Below are positions 31,959-39,965 of a DNA stretch of 39,965 nucleotides, in pieces. The position numbers and the translations under genes are program-made. The stretch is from positions 5,361 to 45,325 of IMG/VR virus record IMGVR_UViG_3300030116_004806; one strand, 5' to 3'. The notes beneath the pieces were generated by a model that saw nothing but the letters and a program-made list of their open reading frames with translations, did not search any database and was not told the DNA's origin. The first letter of the stretch is position 1. Each line of letters opens with the position of its first letter. The stretch is from a virus.

Positions 31959-34900
31959 ATGGCTGAAGAACAAATAATAACTGATGCTAACAATCAAGAA
32001 ATACGTAAAGATGACAGTGGTGTTAAGGATAAAGTCCTTGTAGGCAACCCTATAGAAGGATTTAGATGGGTAGACCAATCTGAATATAGTTTTACAGGAG
32101 TTGAAGAAGGATTGCCTGTATCTTCAAGTGGAATTACTTCATCTCTTCCCGGACAGCCGGCTTATATTCCTCCAAGAGATCCTGTATTTGGACCTAATGT
32201 TCCGTTACAAAGAGCACAAAAAATGGCTTTAGAAGATCCTGATGCTGCTACAAGAATGTTTTCTTCTCCAGAAATTATAGCACAAGTTGAAGAGGCTGAA
32301 AAACAAAGGCTGCAAAGATTAGAGACTGCAGAAGAATTTTTAGAAACTATAACTTCTAAAAAAGATTACGATTTGTTTCTTCCAGAAGAAATACCTGAAA
32401 ATTTTCTTAAAGATGAAAATGGAGAAATTAAATATAAAACTGTTATAATAGAACATCCTTGGAAAGGAACAAAAACTGCAGTTAAGGAACCTTTATTTAA
32501 AAGAGTAACTTTTAGACATTATTTAGGATCTGCAGGAACAAGTGAATTAGGATCTCCTGAAAAAGGAGAAACTGTTGTATTAGAAGGTATAACAAAATCT
32601 GAAGCTATCAGAGCATCTCATCTTTACACAGATATTATGAAAAGACGAGGAACAACTAAACCTGTGTGGTCTACAGGTAGATGGTGGGAACGTATTCCCG
32701 GATATACAGCAGAAGGTCCTTTAGGATTTATGAAACATCCAAAATCTGGAGAAACAGCTTCTTTTATGGAATTGTTGTATGGTACACCTATATTGGGAGA
32801 TGTGGCAGCAGGGGTAACAGCTATTCCTCGTCTTATTACTGACACAGGTACTGTAAGTGCTTTAACTTGGGCTATGAATAAAGAAAAAGAATTTACAGAT
32901 TGGATACGTACAGGAGGAGATGAAGAAGAATATTTTCATGAACAGGAAGTTTTAAACAAGCAATACTTGTGGTCAAGAAATGTTTCAGCAAGACAGATTA
33001 AGTATATGTTAGACAAACCTGAAGCAGAAGGTTTAGATCTATATGTGCATCTATTAGGAGAAAATGTTGCATTTACTTTAGGTGCTTTAAGAGCTACAAG
33101 ATTTTTAGGAAAATCTAAAACTTTTTATGCAGATATAAACAATGAAGTTTTTGAAAATTATAGGAAAGAAATTGTAGCCCGACTTAAAAAGGCTGGCATA
33201 AAACCTACACAAAAAAGAATTGATAAAGAAATGGATAAAATTTCTGCTACTGAATTTCATTTGGATGCCAATAAACTTATAAGAAATAAAATTTTACCAA
33301 ATTATGCAGGAGAAAATGCTAGATCTGTAGACAAACTTAGATTAGCATATAATAATGCTAAATATAAAGTAGGTGCAAATCCGGGATTATTTGCAAGAGA
33401 TGTGGGAGTTACAGAATTAACTTTTGGAGGAGGTCAGTATCTTGGTATAGATCTATGGGGTGATGATGAAATGTTCGGTCAGTTAGCTTTAGGTTTAGGC
33501 TTTGCTGTACTTACTCCCGGTGCATTAGATTCAGCTATACGAACTGGCCAATGGCTTGGTCTTAAAGCTATTGACGTAGTAGATCAAGCCCATACTTTAA
33601 TAGGCATGGACTGGCAATTTGGTCAAAAATTAATACAATCAATAGAAGGTACAGGAGACAGTGCTTTTTTACAAAGTATGTTAATAAATGGTGAAATAAA
33701 TAAAAAACAATATCAAAGTGGTTTAAAGTTTTTTCAAGCTTTATCACAAATGCCTGATAATTTTAGACAAAATGCCATAGCTTCTTTCAAAAGAACACAG
33801 AAAGTTAAAGGGGAATTAGAAAGTTATGTAAGATCTTTAACATCTGTAGGTGTAGATGGTACTGCTTTACAAAAAGGCCAAGGATTGGCAGACAGTAAAT
33901 TTGGGCAACAATTTGAAGTTGATCCAAGTTTACCAGATGAAGTTAATATTAAAAATGTTATAGATGATTTTAATGTAACATTAGGTGCAACATTAGATAT
34001 AAAACTTTTAAGTTTAGCAGAAGCTAAATTAATGGATCAAGCTCAAGCAGGAATGACTCTTGATTATAATTTTCTTATGCAAGCAAAAATGGCAGAAGAT
34101 AAATTTAAAGCAGCTTCAAAATTAAATAGACTTTTAGATACGTTAGGTGCATCTTTTCCAAAAAATTTAATATCTGATGATTTACAAGCTTTTTTAAAAG
34201 AAGCTACAACTCAAGTCAATTCTGTATATGCTGAAACAGCAGAAAATATAAAAATATTAAAAAATACAGTAGGGTATCAGTTGGGAGCTGAATTTTCTAG
34301 TAAGTCAAGAGACTTGGCTAGACTAGACCATTTAATAGACGGTTATCATGATCTTCGTCTATTAGAGTTAGAAGTTGATGGAAAACCTATTACTACAGAA
34401 GATATTAATAGAATAAGAAAAGAAGCAAGCAACGAAAAGTATATAATACGTAGAAATATTATTGCAGATGAAATGAAAAATTCTCATGCAGGTCCTGCAA
34501 ACAGGTTTACTGCTTCTGAAAATAGTGCTGTACACTATGTTCAATCTTGGGAAGATGTAAAAAGTATTGGTGGTCGAAAGTACAAAGATGCATTAGAAGA
34601 TGTAGATGTAGTTTCAGAAGATGCCTACCCTCTTCTTAAAGAATTAGTTGAAGAAGCAAAAGCTACTCCGTCTGAAGTATTTATAGGTGCTAGTGCAGAT
34701 GATGTAGGTACAGTATTAAATAATATAATAGATCCTTTGGTAAATAAAGAATTAGATAAATTTTATAGTCAATTTGTAGGTAAAGAAATAGAAGGAATAG
34801 AAGGAGGCTTTAAAAATGTTGATGAAGTTAGAAATTATTTTGAAGAAGAATATTTATCTGCTTTTGGATCTTTAAATGGTTTAGGAAAATTTGAAAAAGT

Positions 34901-36866
34901 TAAAGAAGCATTACCTGCATTTGCTGATGAAATGAAAATAGCCATAGACGATTTTGGTTTAAAGCTTACAATGGATGATTTAGATCATCTTATACAAGGA
35001 TTAAATAGCAGAATATTTGACGGAATAGCTAACTCTAATATACTTACACGATCTGATCCAGAATCTATGGCTCAAGTGAGAAAGTTAAATGCAATAAAAG
35101 GTAGATTGGATAGTGAATTAGCCGAAGGTGAAAACATAATAAAAACAGAATACAAAGCTAATTGGAAAAATTATAAACTTGCAAAAGAATTTTGGAAAAA
35201 TAATGTTTCTCCTGTGTTGTATAATAATGATATTACTGATTGGGTAATGAAACTTAATTCACCAACTAGAAAAAAGATAACACCTAAAAATAGAACACAG
35301 TATGATCATGCCAACTCTTTATCAGGTAAAGGAAATAAAGATGGATTTTTAGACTATGTATGGAAATCTCTTCAAGATGATCCTGATAAAGCTATGAAAA
35401 ATGTAAATAAAACTTTTGGGATTTGGGATGGAGTAAAAGGTAGTGATAATTTTATTCCTGTAACTGATGATATGATTAGGCAGGCTGAGACAGGTCCTAC
35501 AGGACAAGGAGCTGGTCGTTATTTAGGATATACTGCCGATGAGTTAAGAACAATAAAACTGAGACGAGAAACTTTTGGAGCAAATCTCAATGATTATTAT
35601 GTAGCAAGGTTTCAAGATGGTTTGGCTAAAGCAGGAGAAAAAGCTGGGATACCTTCTAGAGAATTAAGAAAATTAAAAGATGGTAGTGTAGATTACGACT
35701 ATTACATAAGTGTTCTTGATGATGTTAGAAAAGGAGTAGTTGATCCAAAGACTAATCTAGCTAAAATGGCTTTAATAGCACAAAGAGGTTTGTTTAAAGA
35801 AGCCCATATGATAGACAATTTAAATACAGATATTTTTAATTCAAAAAGAGCTTTACAATTAAGAAAAAAATTAGAAGCTGCTGATCTTACCGATGCAAAA
35901 ATAGCAAAAAAATTATATGATGCTGACACTGCTTTAAAAAATTCTAAAAATTCTTTAACAGATGTAGAAACTATTATAGCCCATCAAGAATTGATTCAAG
36001 GTGCTGTACAAAATATAACTGGCAAGTCAGTCAATGTAGATCAATTATTTAATCATCTTATATTAGAAGCAGCTGGTGAAGATAGAATAAAAGCATTGGA
36101 AGATTTTTTAGTTCATGGAAAAGTGTCTGAAGAATTAAGAATGCCTACAGGTTCAGCAGGAACTACAACAGTAGGAAAAGGTTATACAACTATGACAGGA
36201 GGACAATTATCTCAAAAACAATTTGATGATGCTATGTCTAAAATTCTTGCTGCAGGAATTAGACGAGCTTCTACTACAGAAATTAGAGTAGGAAGTCCAA
36301 CAGGAGTTGGTAGGTTAGATTTAGGAATTGGTACTCGTATGGAAACAACTGTTGATTATATAAAGATGATGTCTATTTTAAAAGAAAATGAAAAAGCTTT
36401 AGCACCATATGTAAATGTAAAAGCTATGGAAGTAATAGGTGCTATGGGCCAAATAATGGACCCCGGATCTATATCTTCTATTGGTGTAAGTATTGCAAAT
36501 CCACAAGCAGGACTAGCTAGATTTACCCCGGCATCTTGGATAAGTAGATTTTATGCAGCTCAATCAGGCAGAACATCTTATAGATATATAGGTGCTGAAG
36601 CTCTAGTGGCTGCTTTATTAAGAAATAAACATAACGTAACTTTAGCTTTACTTGAAAATAAAGGTGCTCAAGAAGCTTTAGCAAATATGCTTATTTCTGG
36701 AAAAGTACCCAGTAAAATAATAGGTTCTCCAGCTTATGCTTGGCTACCAAATTTAGTAGCTAGAACAGAACAACTATCAATGGGCATTGGAGAAACTATA
36801 TACACAACTGTAATAGGAGGAAAACCTGAAGATGAACAAATGGAAGATTTAGGTATAGTAAATTAG
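31959..36866 (+). CDS. Giant internal or ejection protein (1635 aa)
   Basis: The largest gene in the window, AAAGGA site. The product is mostly long charged helices (Lys/Glu/Asp/Leu). Two hydrophobic stretches, about 275-300 (GDVAAGVTAIPRLITDTGTV) and 505-527 (GQLALGLGFAVLTPGALDSA), might insert into a membrane. I found no transglycosylase, peptidase or nucleotide-binding motif. By size and place it is the likely counterpart of giant ejection proteins such as T7 gp16 that form the trans-envelope conduit. Its C-terminal 60 residues return to a soluble helical pattern. Confidence 0.65.
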   Translation: MAEEQIITDANNQEIRKDDSGVKDKVLVGNPIEGFRWVDQSEYSFTGVEEGLPVSSSGITSSLPGQPAYIPPRDPVFGPNVPLQRAQKMALEDPDAATRMFSSPEIIAQVEEAEKQRLQRLETAEEFLETITSKKDYDLFLPEEIPENFLKDENGEIKYKTVIIEHPWKGTKTAVKEPLFKRVTFRHYLGSAGTSELGSPEKGETVVLEGITKSEAIRASHLYTDIMKRRGTTKPVWSTGRWWERIPGYTAEGPLGFMKHPKSGETASFMELLYGTPILGDVAAGVTAIPRLITDTGTVSALTWAMNKEKEFTDWIRTGGDEEEYFHEQEVLNKQYLWSRNVSARQIKYMLDKPEAEGLDLYVHLLGENVAFTLGALRATRFLGKSKTFYADINNEVFENYRKEIVARLKKAGIKPTQKRIDKEMDKISATEFHLDANKLIRNKILPNYAGENARSVDKLRLAYNNAKYKVGANPGLFARDVGVTELTFGGGQYLGIDLWGDDEMFGQLALGLGFAVLTPGALDSAIRTGQWLGLKAIDVVDQAHTLIGMDWQFGQKLIQSIEGTGDSAFLQSMLINGEINKKQYQSGLKFFQALSQMPDNFRQNAIASFKRTQKVKGELESYVRSLTSVGVDGTALQKGQGLADSKFGQQFEVDPSLPDEVNIKNVIDDFNVTLGATLDIKLLSLAEAKLMDQAQAGMTLDYNFLMQAKMAEDKFKAASKLNRLLDTLGASFPKNLISDDLQAFLKEATTQVNSVYAETAENIKILKNTVGYQLGAEFSSKSRDLARLDHLIDGYHDLRLLELEVDGKPITTEDINRIRKEASNEKYIIRRNIIADEMKNSHAGPANRFTASENSAVHYVQSWEDVKSIGGRKYKDALEDVDVVSEDAYPLLKELVEEAKATPSEVFIGASADDVGTVLNNIIDPLVNKELDKFYSQFVGKEIEGIEGGFKNVDEVRNYFEEEYLSAFGSLNGLGKFEKVKEALPAFADEMKIAIDDFGLKLTMDDLDHLIQGLNSRIFDGIANSNILTRSDPESMAQVRKLNAIKGRLDSELAEGENIIKTEYKANWKNYKLAKEFWKNNVSPVLYNNDITDWVMKLNSPTRKKITPKNRTQYDHANSLSGKGNKDGFLDYVWKSLQDDPDKAMKNVNKTFGIWDGVKGSDNFIPVTDDMIRQAETGPTGQGAGRYLGYTADELRTIKLRRETFGANLNDYYVARFQDGLAKAGEKAGIPSRELRKLKDGSVDYDYYISVLDDVRKGVVDPKTNLAKMALIAQRGLFKEAHMIDNLNTDIFNSKRALQLRKKLEAADLTDAKIAKKLYDADTALKNSKNSLTDVETIIAHQELIQGAVQNITGKSVNVDQLFNHLILEAAGEDRIKALEDFLVHGKVSEELRMPTGSAGTTTVGKGYTTMTGGQLSQKQFDDAMSKILAAGIRRASTTEIRVGSPTGVGRLDLGIGTRMETTVDYIKMMSILKENEKALAPYVNVKAMEVIGAMGQIMDPGSISSIGVSIANPQAGLARFTPASWISRFYAAQSGRTSYRYIGAEALVAALLRNKHNVTLALLENKGAQEALANMLISGKVPSKIIGSPAYAWLPNLVARTEQLSMGIGETIYTTVIGGKPEDEQMEDLGIVN

Positions 36867-36928
36867 AAAGCTCATATAAGAGCATATGACAAGAAGACTT
36901 CCAATAACCAACAACAAAGGAGGATAAA
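36867..36928 (+). promoter_or_regulatory. Short intergenic region with weak hairpin
   Basis: 62 bases. GCTC (36870-36873) can pair with GAGC (36880-36883) around ATATAA, a 4-bp stem with no T-run. A strong AAAGGAGG ribosome binding site for the next gene lies at the end. The hairpin is too weak to call a terminator; no promoter was identified. Confidence 0.25.
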
Positions 36929-37129
36929 ATGGAAGAAGTAAGTATGATGAGTTATATTATGAGCAATTGGTTTTCATGGCTAGGTATGTTAGTAACTATC
37001 GTTGGCTGTGGAGCATTGATTGCTACTGTAACACCTAACAAATCTGATGATCGTATAGTACAATGGATACTTGACATCGTGAATTTTGTAGGAGCAAACA
37101 TAGGAAAGGCTAAGAACAACGATGGCTAA
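36929..37129 (+). CDS. Small membrane protein (holin-like)
   Basis: 66 residues, strong AAAGGAGG site. One clear transmembrane segment at about 14-33 (WFSWLGMLVTIVGCGALIAT), then 'TPNKSDDRIVQWILDIVNFV', probably an amphipathic helix, and a basic end 'GANIGKAKNN'. This composition is common in small marine phage proteins suggested to be holins. It overlaps the next gene by 8 bases (ATGGCTAA). Confidence 0.55.
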   Translation: MEEVSMMSYIMSNWFSWLGMLVTIVGCGALIATVTPNKSDDRIVQWILDIVNFVGANIGKAKNNDG

Positions 37130-37355
37130 TCCTTACGAACAAAATAAAAAAAATAATAACACTAATAAAAGTGGGGTAACAAATATCGGGGGAGACATGT
37201 CTTCCCCAACCCCTGTAACAGATGCAATGAACTTGGAATCATTACGTAAACCTTTAGAAGCTTTTGATGACAGCAAACAACCATTAAAGATGATGGGTGG
37301 TGGACACGTTAAAAAGTATGCTAGAGGTGGTGGTACAAGGCCGGTGAGGAGATAG
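37122..37355 (+). CDS. Small protein with C-terminal KKYARGGG tag
   Basis: 77 residues, start within the ATGGCTAA overlap. The Asn/Lys-rich N-terminus (about 6-16) is followed by a short 'PTPVTDAMNLESLRKPLEAF' region. The end, from K64, is KKYARGGGTRPVRR, closely matching the ends of the proteins at 1758-1967 and 37359-38015. No other motif is visible. A ribosome site (GGTGAGGAG) for the following gene overlaps this tail. Confidence 0.6.
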   Translation: MANPYEQNKKNNNTNKSGVTNIGGDMSSPTPVTDAMNLESLRKPLEAFDDSKQPLKMMGGGHVKKYARGGGTRPVRR

Positions 37356-37358
37356 AGT

Positions 37359-38015
37359 ATGGCAAGAGGAACAGGTCCTAAACCTAATAAAATGTCTGAT
37401 AGAAAAATTAAGTTAAAAAGAATTTATCCTGATAGACCTAGCTTAGTTGACTCTGGAAGTGATAGGCTAGGGATGTTAAGGCAAAGTCCTGTACGATATG
37501 AGCTTGTGCTAGATAAAAGTGGAGTAAATATTGTAGATTCTGAAACTAAAGAAAAAGTAGATCCTGTTACAGCTACAAAAATTACAGATGGTATACTTGC
37601 TACTCGGTTAGCTAATGAAAAAATGGAAAGAATGAGAAGTTCTGATTACACAGGTATACCACGAGTATCTGGAACAGATGTAACTAATAGATTACGAAGA
37701 CAAACCTTTCCAAATTATATAAACAGACAAAATGTAAACCAACAAAATCGTTTTGTTCCTTTAGATATACGATCTGAACCTCTAGAAAGAATAGATGCTC
37801 CTGTACCTCTTGTAAACACAATGGAAAAACCTGTAAGACGTAGGAGTGCCTACGAAGATGATCCTAATTTTTATTCTTTAGGAGCTGACACTGAAGGTTA
37901 TTTCTACATGGGAGGCCCTGTAAAAAAGAAGAAGAAGAAAAAAAGAATGGGGTATGGTGGTAAGATGAAAAAGTATGCTAAAGGTGGAGGCATTCGTAAA
38001 CCTAAATACTCTTAA
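37359..38015 (+). CDS. Basic protein with KKYAKGGG C-terminal tag
   Basis: 218 residues, the last rightward gene. Basic and Arg/Pro-rich, with a run of seven Lys at 189-195, then GYGG and KKYAKGGGIRKPKYS from K204. There is no transmembrane segment. Residues 44-80 contain a plausible beta-rich domain (PVRYELVLDKSGVNIVDSET). The tail is shared with two other proteins in the window. The TAA stop overlaps, by the palindrome TTAA at 38012-38015, the stop of the convergent minus-strand gene. Confidence 0.6.
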   Translation: MARGTGPKPNKMSDRKIKLKRIYPDRPSLVDSGSDRLGMLRQSPVRYELVLDKSGVNIVDSETKEKVDPVTATKITDGILATRLANEKMERMRSSDYTGIPRVSGTDVTNRLRRQTFPNYINRQNVNQQNRFVPLDIRSEPLERIDAPVPLVNTMEKPVRRRSAYEDDPNFYSLGADTEGYFYMGGPVKKKKKKKRMGYGGKMKKYAKGGGIRKPKYS

Positions 38016-38233
38016 CGTAGTATTTTATATATGTCTCTCTCAAGCTGTACAGAATGATTGGACAAGTAGTTTAACAAAGCCACAATAACTTCTGTGTTTT
38101 GATATTGATCGTTCCACTTGTCCATCACCTCTTTAAACTCTTCCGGCTTGAGGCATTCATGTTCTACAGCAACATGTCCTGCCTGTGTAAGCTTTACCGA
38201 AAAGTTAAACAACTTAGCTTCTTCATCATACAT
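38012..38233 (-). CDS. Small hypothetical protein downstream of RNR
   Basis: 73 residues on the minus strand. Its ATG overlaps the TAA of the ribonucleotide reductase gene (TAATG on the minus strand), so the two are coupled. The sequence is soluble and acidic (MYDEEAKLFNFSVKLT, then PEEFKEVMDKWNDQYQ), ending in a basic helix. No known motif. A role connected with nucleotide metabolism is suggested only by the operon. Confidence 0.6.
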   Translation of the reverse strand: MYDEEAKLFNFSVKLTQAGHVAVEHECLKPEEFKEVMDKWNDQYQNTEVIVALLNYLSNHSVQLERDIYKILR

Positions 38234-39965
38234 TAAATATCCACTAATTCACACACTCCAGCTGTACAAGCTAATTCTTGAGAACCTTTAGTGTTATCTT
38301 CCTTCTCATAGTCTTGTAATTTTTGCCAATCAATTGAGGTTGGCATTTTTTTTACGAGTTTTTTATATTCTTTTTCATCTATATCTTGATAGGGAGCCTG
38401 TTGATATGTGTGGTCGGAGAAGGGAAGAAAGGAAACACCACTCAAGTACTGGAAGTTATCCCAGCACCATGCACCAACAGGCACCCACTCGTCTTCTTTT
38501 ACCGAGATGGTAACAGAAGGTTTGTGTTCACACCAATGTTTTGCATAAATTTTCCATATCTCTAGCTGTTCTATAGCAGTCATATCATGCCTGCACACAG
38601 AACCTTTTGGTGCCATCATAGGAAAAGAAAACACTGTTGTGTGATCTGGTTTTAGATAGTCTGGCTCGTTAGGTATACCAGATTCTCTCATAAATTCTGT
38701 AAGAGGATCTTTGTTATCTCCTCGTACTGTTCTAATATAATAAGGATTGTGTCTTGCATGTATGCCACTTGCACTGTCTACTAACTGACTAACAGTACCA
38801 GAGGGTTTAACACAAGTGATTGCTGTACTTTGGTTAATACCAAACTTCTCTGCCCAATACTTATTAGCTTCTACAGCAACACTACGTAATGTTTCTAACC
38901 GTTTTTCTAAACCGTCTTCTCTACCATTCATCAACGGACTATCCATAATACCTGTAAGAGACACACCGAGTAACCTCTCTTCTTCGGTGTTGTTCTGCCA
39001 TCTCTTTCTTAGGTATCCAAAATTAGTAAACGTAGATTGTACTGTACCAAGAAAAGTTGCAATCTGTATCTTCTTAGTTAGTGATTTCATAGTATCTGTA
39101 GATCGTACAACAACTTCTGTAAGATTACAAAATTGATTAGGTCGTAGTATAATCTCACTACAAGGATTTGTACCAAAATCCCAAGATGCATCTCTCCTAC
39201 CATTCTCAGCAGCTTTTGCCTGTGCAGAAGATCTACTAAATATACCTCTCTCTCCAGATTTACTTTCATACAAGGACAGCCACTCTTTCATAAAGATACC
39301 GACATCTGGCTTTTCTGTATAGGCTACAGAGTTGTTAGCCAATGCCCTTTGTGGATTATCATTCCACCATTCACCCATCTTTGCTTTACGTATTCTTTGA
39401 TCGGATAAGTTAGATAAAGATATTAGAGCAGATCGTCTTACACCACCAACTACTACTACCTCACCTGTCTTACAAACTATATCATGGCATTCCATAGAGG
39501 ACAGCTTTCTGCCTTTTGCATCTTTAAACTTTGTAATCGTAAAGTCAAACAAATCTACCAATGGCTGTGGCCCACTAGCTCTACCACCAAATGTTTTTAA
39601 CCTTGCACCTGCAGGTCGTAGTTTAGATACGTTTATCTTTGGTATCCTTGCTGTGTACAGGTAAGATATTAAATCTCTAAATCCTTTTGCCCAACCTTCC
39701 TTAGAATCTACCACAGATATAACATCTTCTGTGTGTTCAAATTCTCTGTCTGGTACTGTAGGTAACTTATCTGCATACTGCCTCTCTACAGAAAAACCTA
39801 CCCCCGTACCATTCATGAGTATGTACAGCACTTCATCAAAAGCTTTAGGATTATCTATCGGTATATACGAACAGTTATAGCCAGCAATGTGCTCTTTCTC
39901 TAATGCTTTTCCTGCTGTCATTAAAGCTCTCATGCTAGGCATTACTTGTAAAGAAAGAATAGCCT
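38233..39965 (-). CDS. nrdJ: Class II ribonucleotide reductase (B12-dependent), partial
   Basis: At least 577 residues, continuing past the right edge; the ATG at 39942 lies inside 'LQVMPSMRALMTAG', which is a conserved interior stretch, so it is not the true start. The protein reduces ribonucleotides to deoxyribonucleotides using adenosylcobalamin. Numbering from that Met, C24 in YNCSY is the likely partner cysteine, C261 in NPCSEI the thiyl radical cysteine, C272 in FCNLTEV the second reductant; the spacing of 11 equals Lactobacillus RTPR C408 to C419. C559 and C564 in the tail CTAGVC are the shuttle pair. The monomeric RTPR-like layout fits marine phages. It is on the opposite strand from the structural genes. 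Confidence 0.92.
   Translation of the reverse strand, partial: AILSLQVMPSMRALMTAGKALEKEHIAGYNCSYIPIDNPKAFDEVLYILMNGTGVGFSVERQYADKLPTVPDREFEHTEDVISVVDSKEGWAKGFRDLISYLYTARIPKINVSKLRPAGARLKTFGGRASGPQPLVDLFDFTITKFKDAKGRKLSSMECHDIVCKTGEVVVVGGVRRSALISLSNLSDQRIRKAKMGEWWNDNPQRALANNSVAYTEKPDVGIFMKEWLSLYESKSGERGIFSRSSAQAKAAENGRRDASWDFGTNPCSEIILRPNQFCNLTEVVVRSTDTMKSLTKKIQIATFLGTVQSTFTNFGYLRKRWQNNTEEERLLGVSLTGIMDSPLMNGREDGLEKRLETLRSVAVEANKYWAEKFGINQSTAITCVKPSGTVSQLVDSASGIHARHNPYYIRTVRGDNKDPLTEFMRESGIPNEPDYLKPDHTTVFSFPMMAPKGSVCRHDMTAIEQLEIWKIYAKHWCEHKPSVTISVKEDEWVPVGAWCWDNFQYLSGVSFLPFSDHTYQQAPYQDIDEKEYKKLVKKMPTSIDWQKLQDYEKEDNTKGSQELACTAGVCELVDI

Noticed and set aside
36870-36883. GCTC/GAGC hairpin as a terminator after the giant gene.
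   Set aside because: Only four base pairs with no T-run; too weak in this AT-rich DNA.
39940-39942. The ATG at 39942 as the RNR start.
   Set aside because: The frame stays open to the window edge and the residues before it (ILSLQV) continue the conserved 'LPSMRALMTAG' context.

Overview
The window is a continuous piece of a tailed bacteriophage genome, most likely a short-tailed (podovirus-like) marine phage. It is AT-rich and almost entirely coding. It carries a full virion module: terminase small and large subunits, portal, scaffold, major capsid protein, a decoration-like protein, a T7 gp11/gp12-like adaptor and nozzle pair, tail fibres and very large internal proteins. There is no tape measure, sheath or baseplate set. 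Protein style (small Gly/Lys-rich proteins, a DUF6321-like basic protein, LamG/SPRY tail proteins, class II ribonucleotide reductase) is typical of uncultured marine phages of Alphaproteobacteria such as SAR11 or SAR116. The host assignment is inference from style; no host marker was seen.

Layout. 1-5414 (+) holds a partial gene, a small Cys-containing protein, a HExxH protein, a terminase small subunit, a 24-codon pqqA-like gene, two secreted proteins whose coding regions overlap, a coiled-coil membrane protein, a 3-TM holin-like protein, a 41-residue eight-cysteine metallothionein-like protein and a small DNA-binding-like protein. 5411-14704 (+) holds terminase large subunit, a tyrosine recombinase-like protein with a long C-terminal extension, a small protein, portal, a gene overprinted on the portal 3' end, and two large virion proteins, the second ending in a lytic transglycosylase-like domain. 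14705-17181 (+) is the capsid block, closed by a GC-rich hairpin. 17195-26478 (+) holds three small mostly basic proteins, adaptor with an inserted carbohydrate-binding-like domain, nozzle, repeat-built fibre, LamG/SPRY protein and a putative fibre-assembly protein. 26475-38015 (+) holds an XhlA-like holin candidate, internal virion proteins (one of 1635 residues), another small membrane protein and two proteins with a shared C-terminal tag. 38012-39965 (-) is the opposite-strand metabolic side: a small gene and a class II (B12-dependent) ribonucleotide reductase that runs off the right edge.

The late genes are tightly packed, with many 1-, 4- or 8-base start/stop overlaps that suggest translational coupling and long co-transcripts. 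No gap exceeds 300 bases. The most notable items are the pqqA-like peptide gene (1680-1754), the metallothionein-like peptide (5071-5196), a tyrosine recombinase with the catalytic R-K-R-H-Y set between terL and portal (7093-8718), the alternative-frame gene on the portal tail (10906-11157), the open reading frame upstream of terL that has no AUG, GUG or UUG start, and a C-terminal tag shared by three otherwise unrelated proteins.
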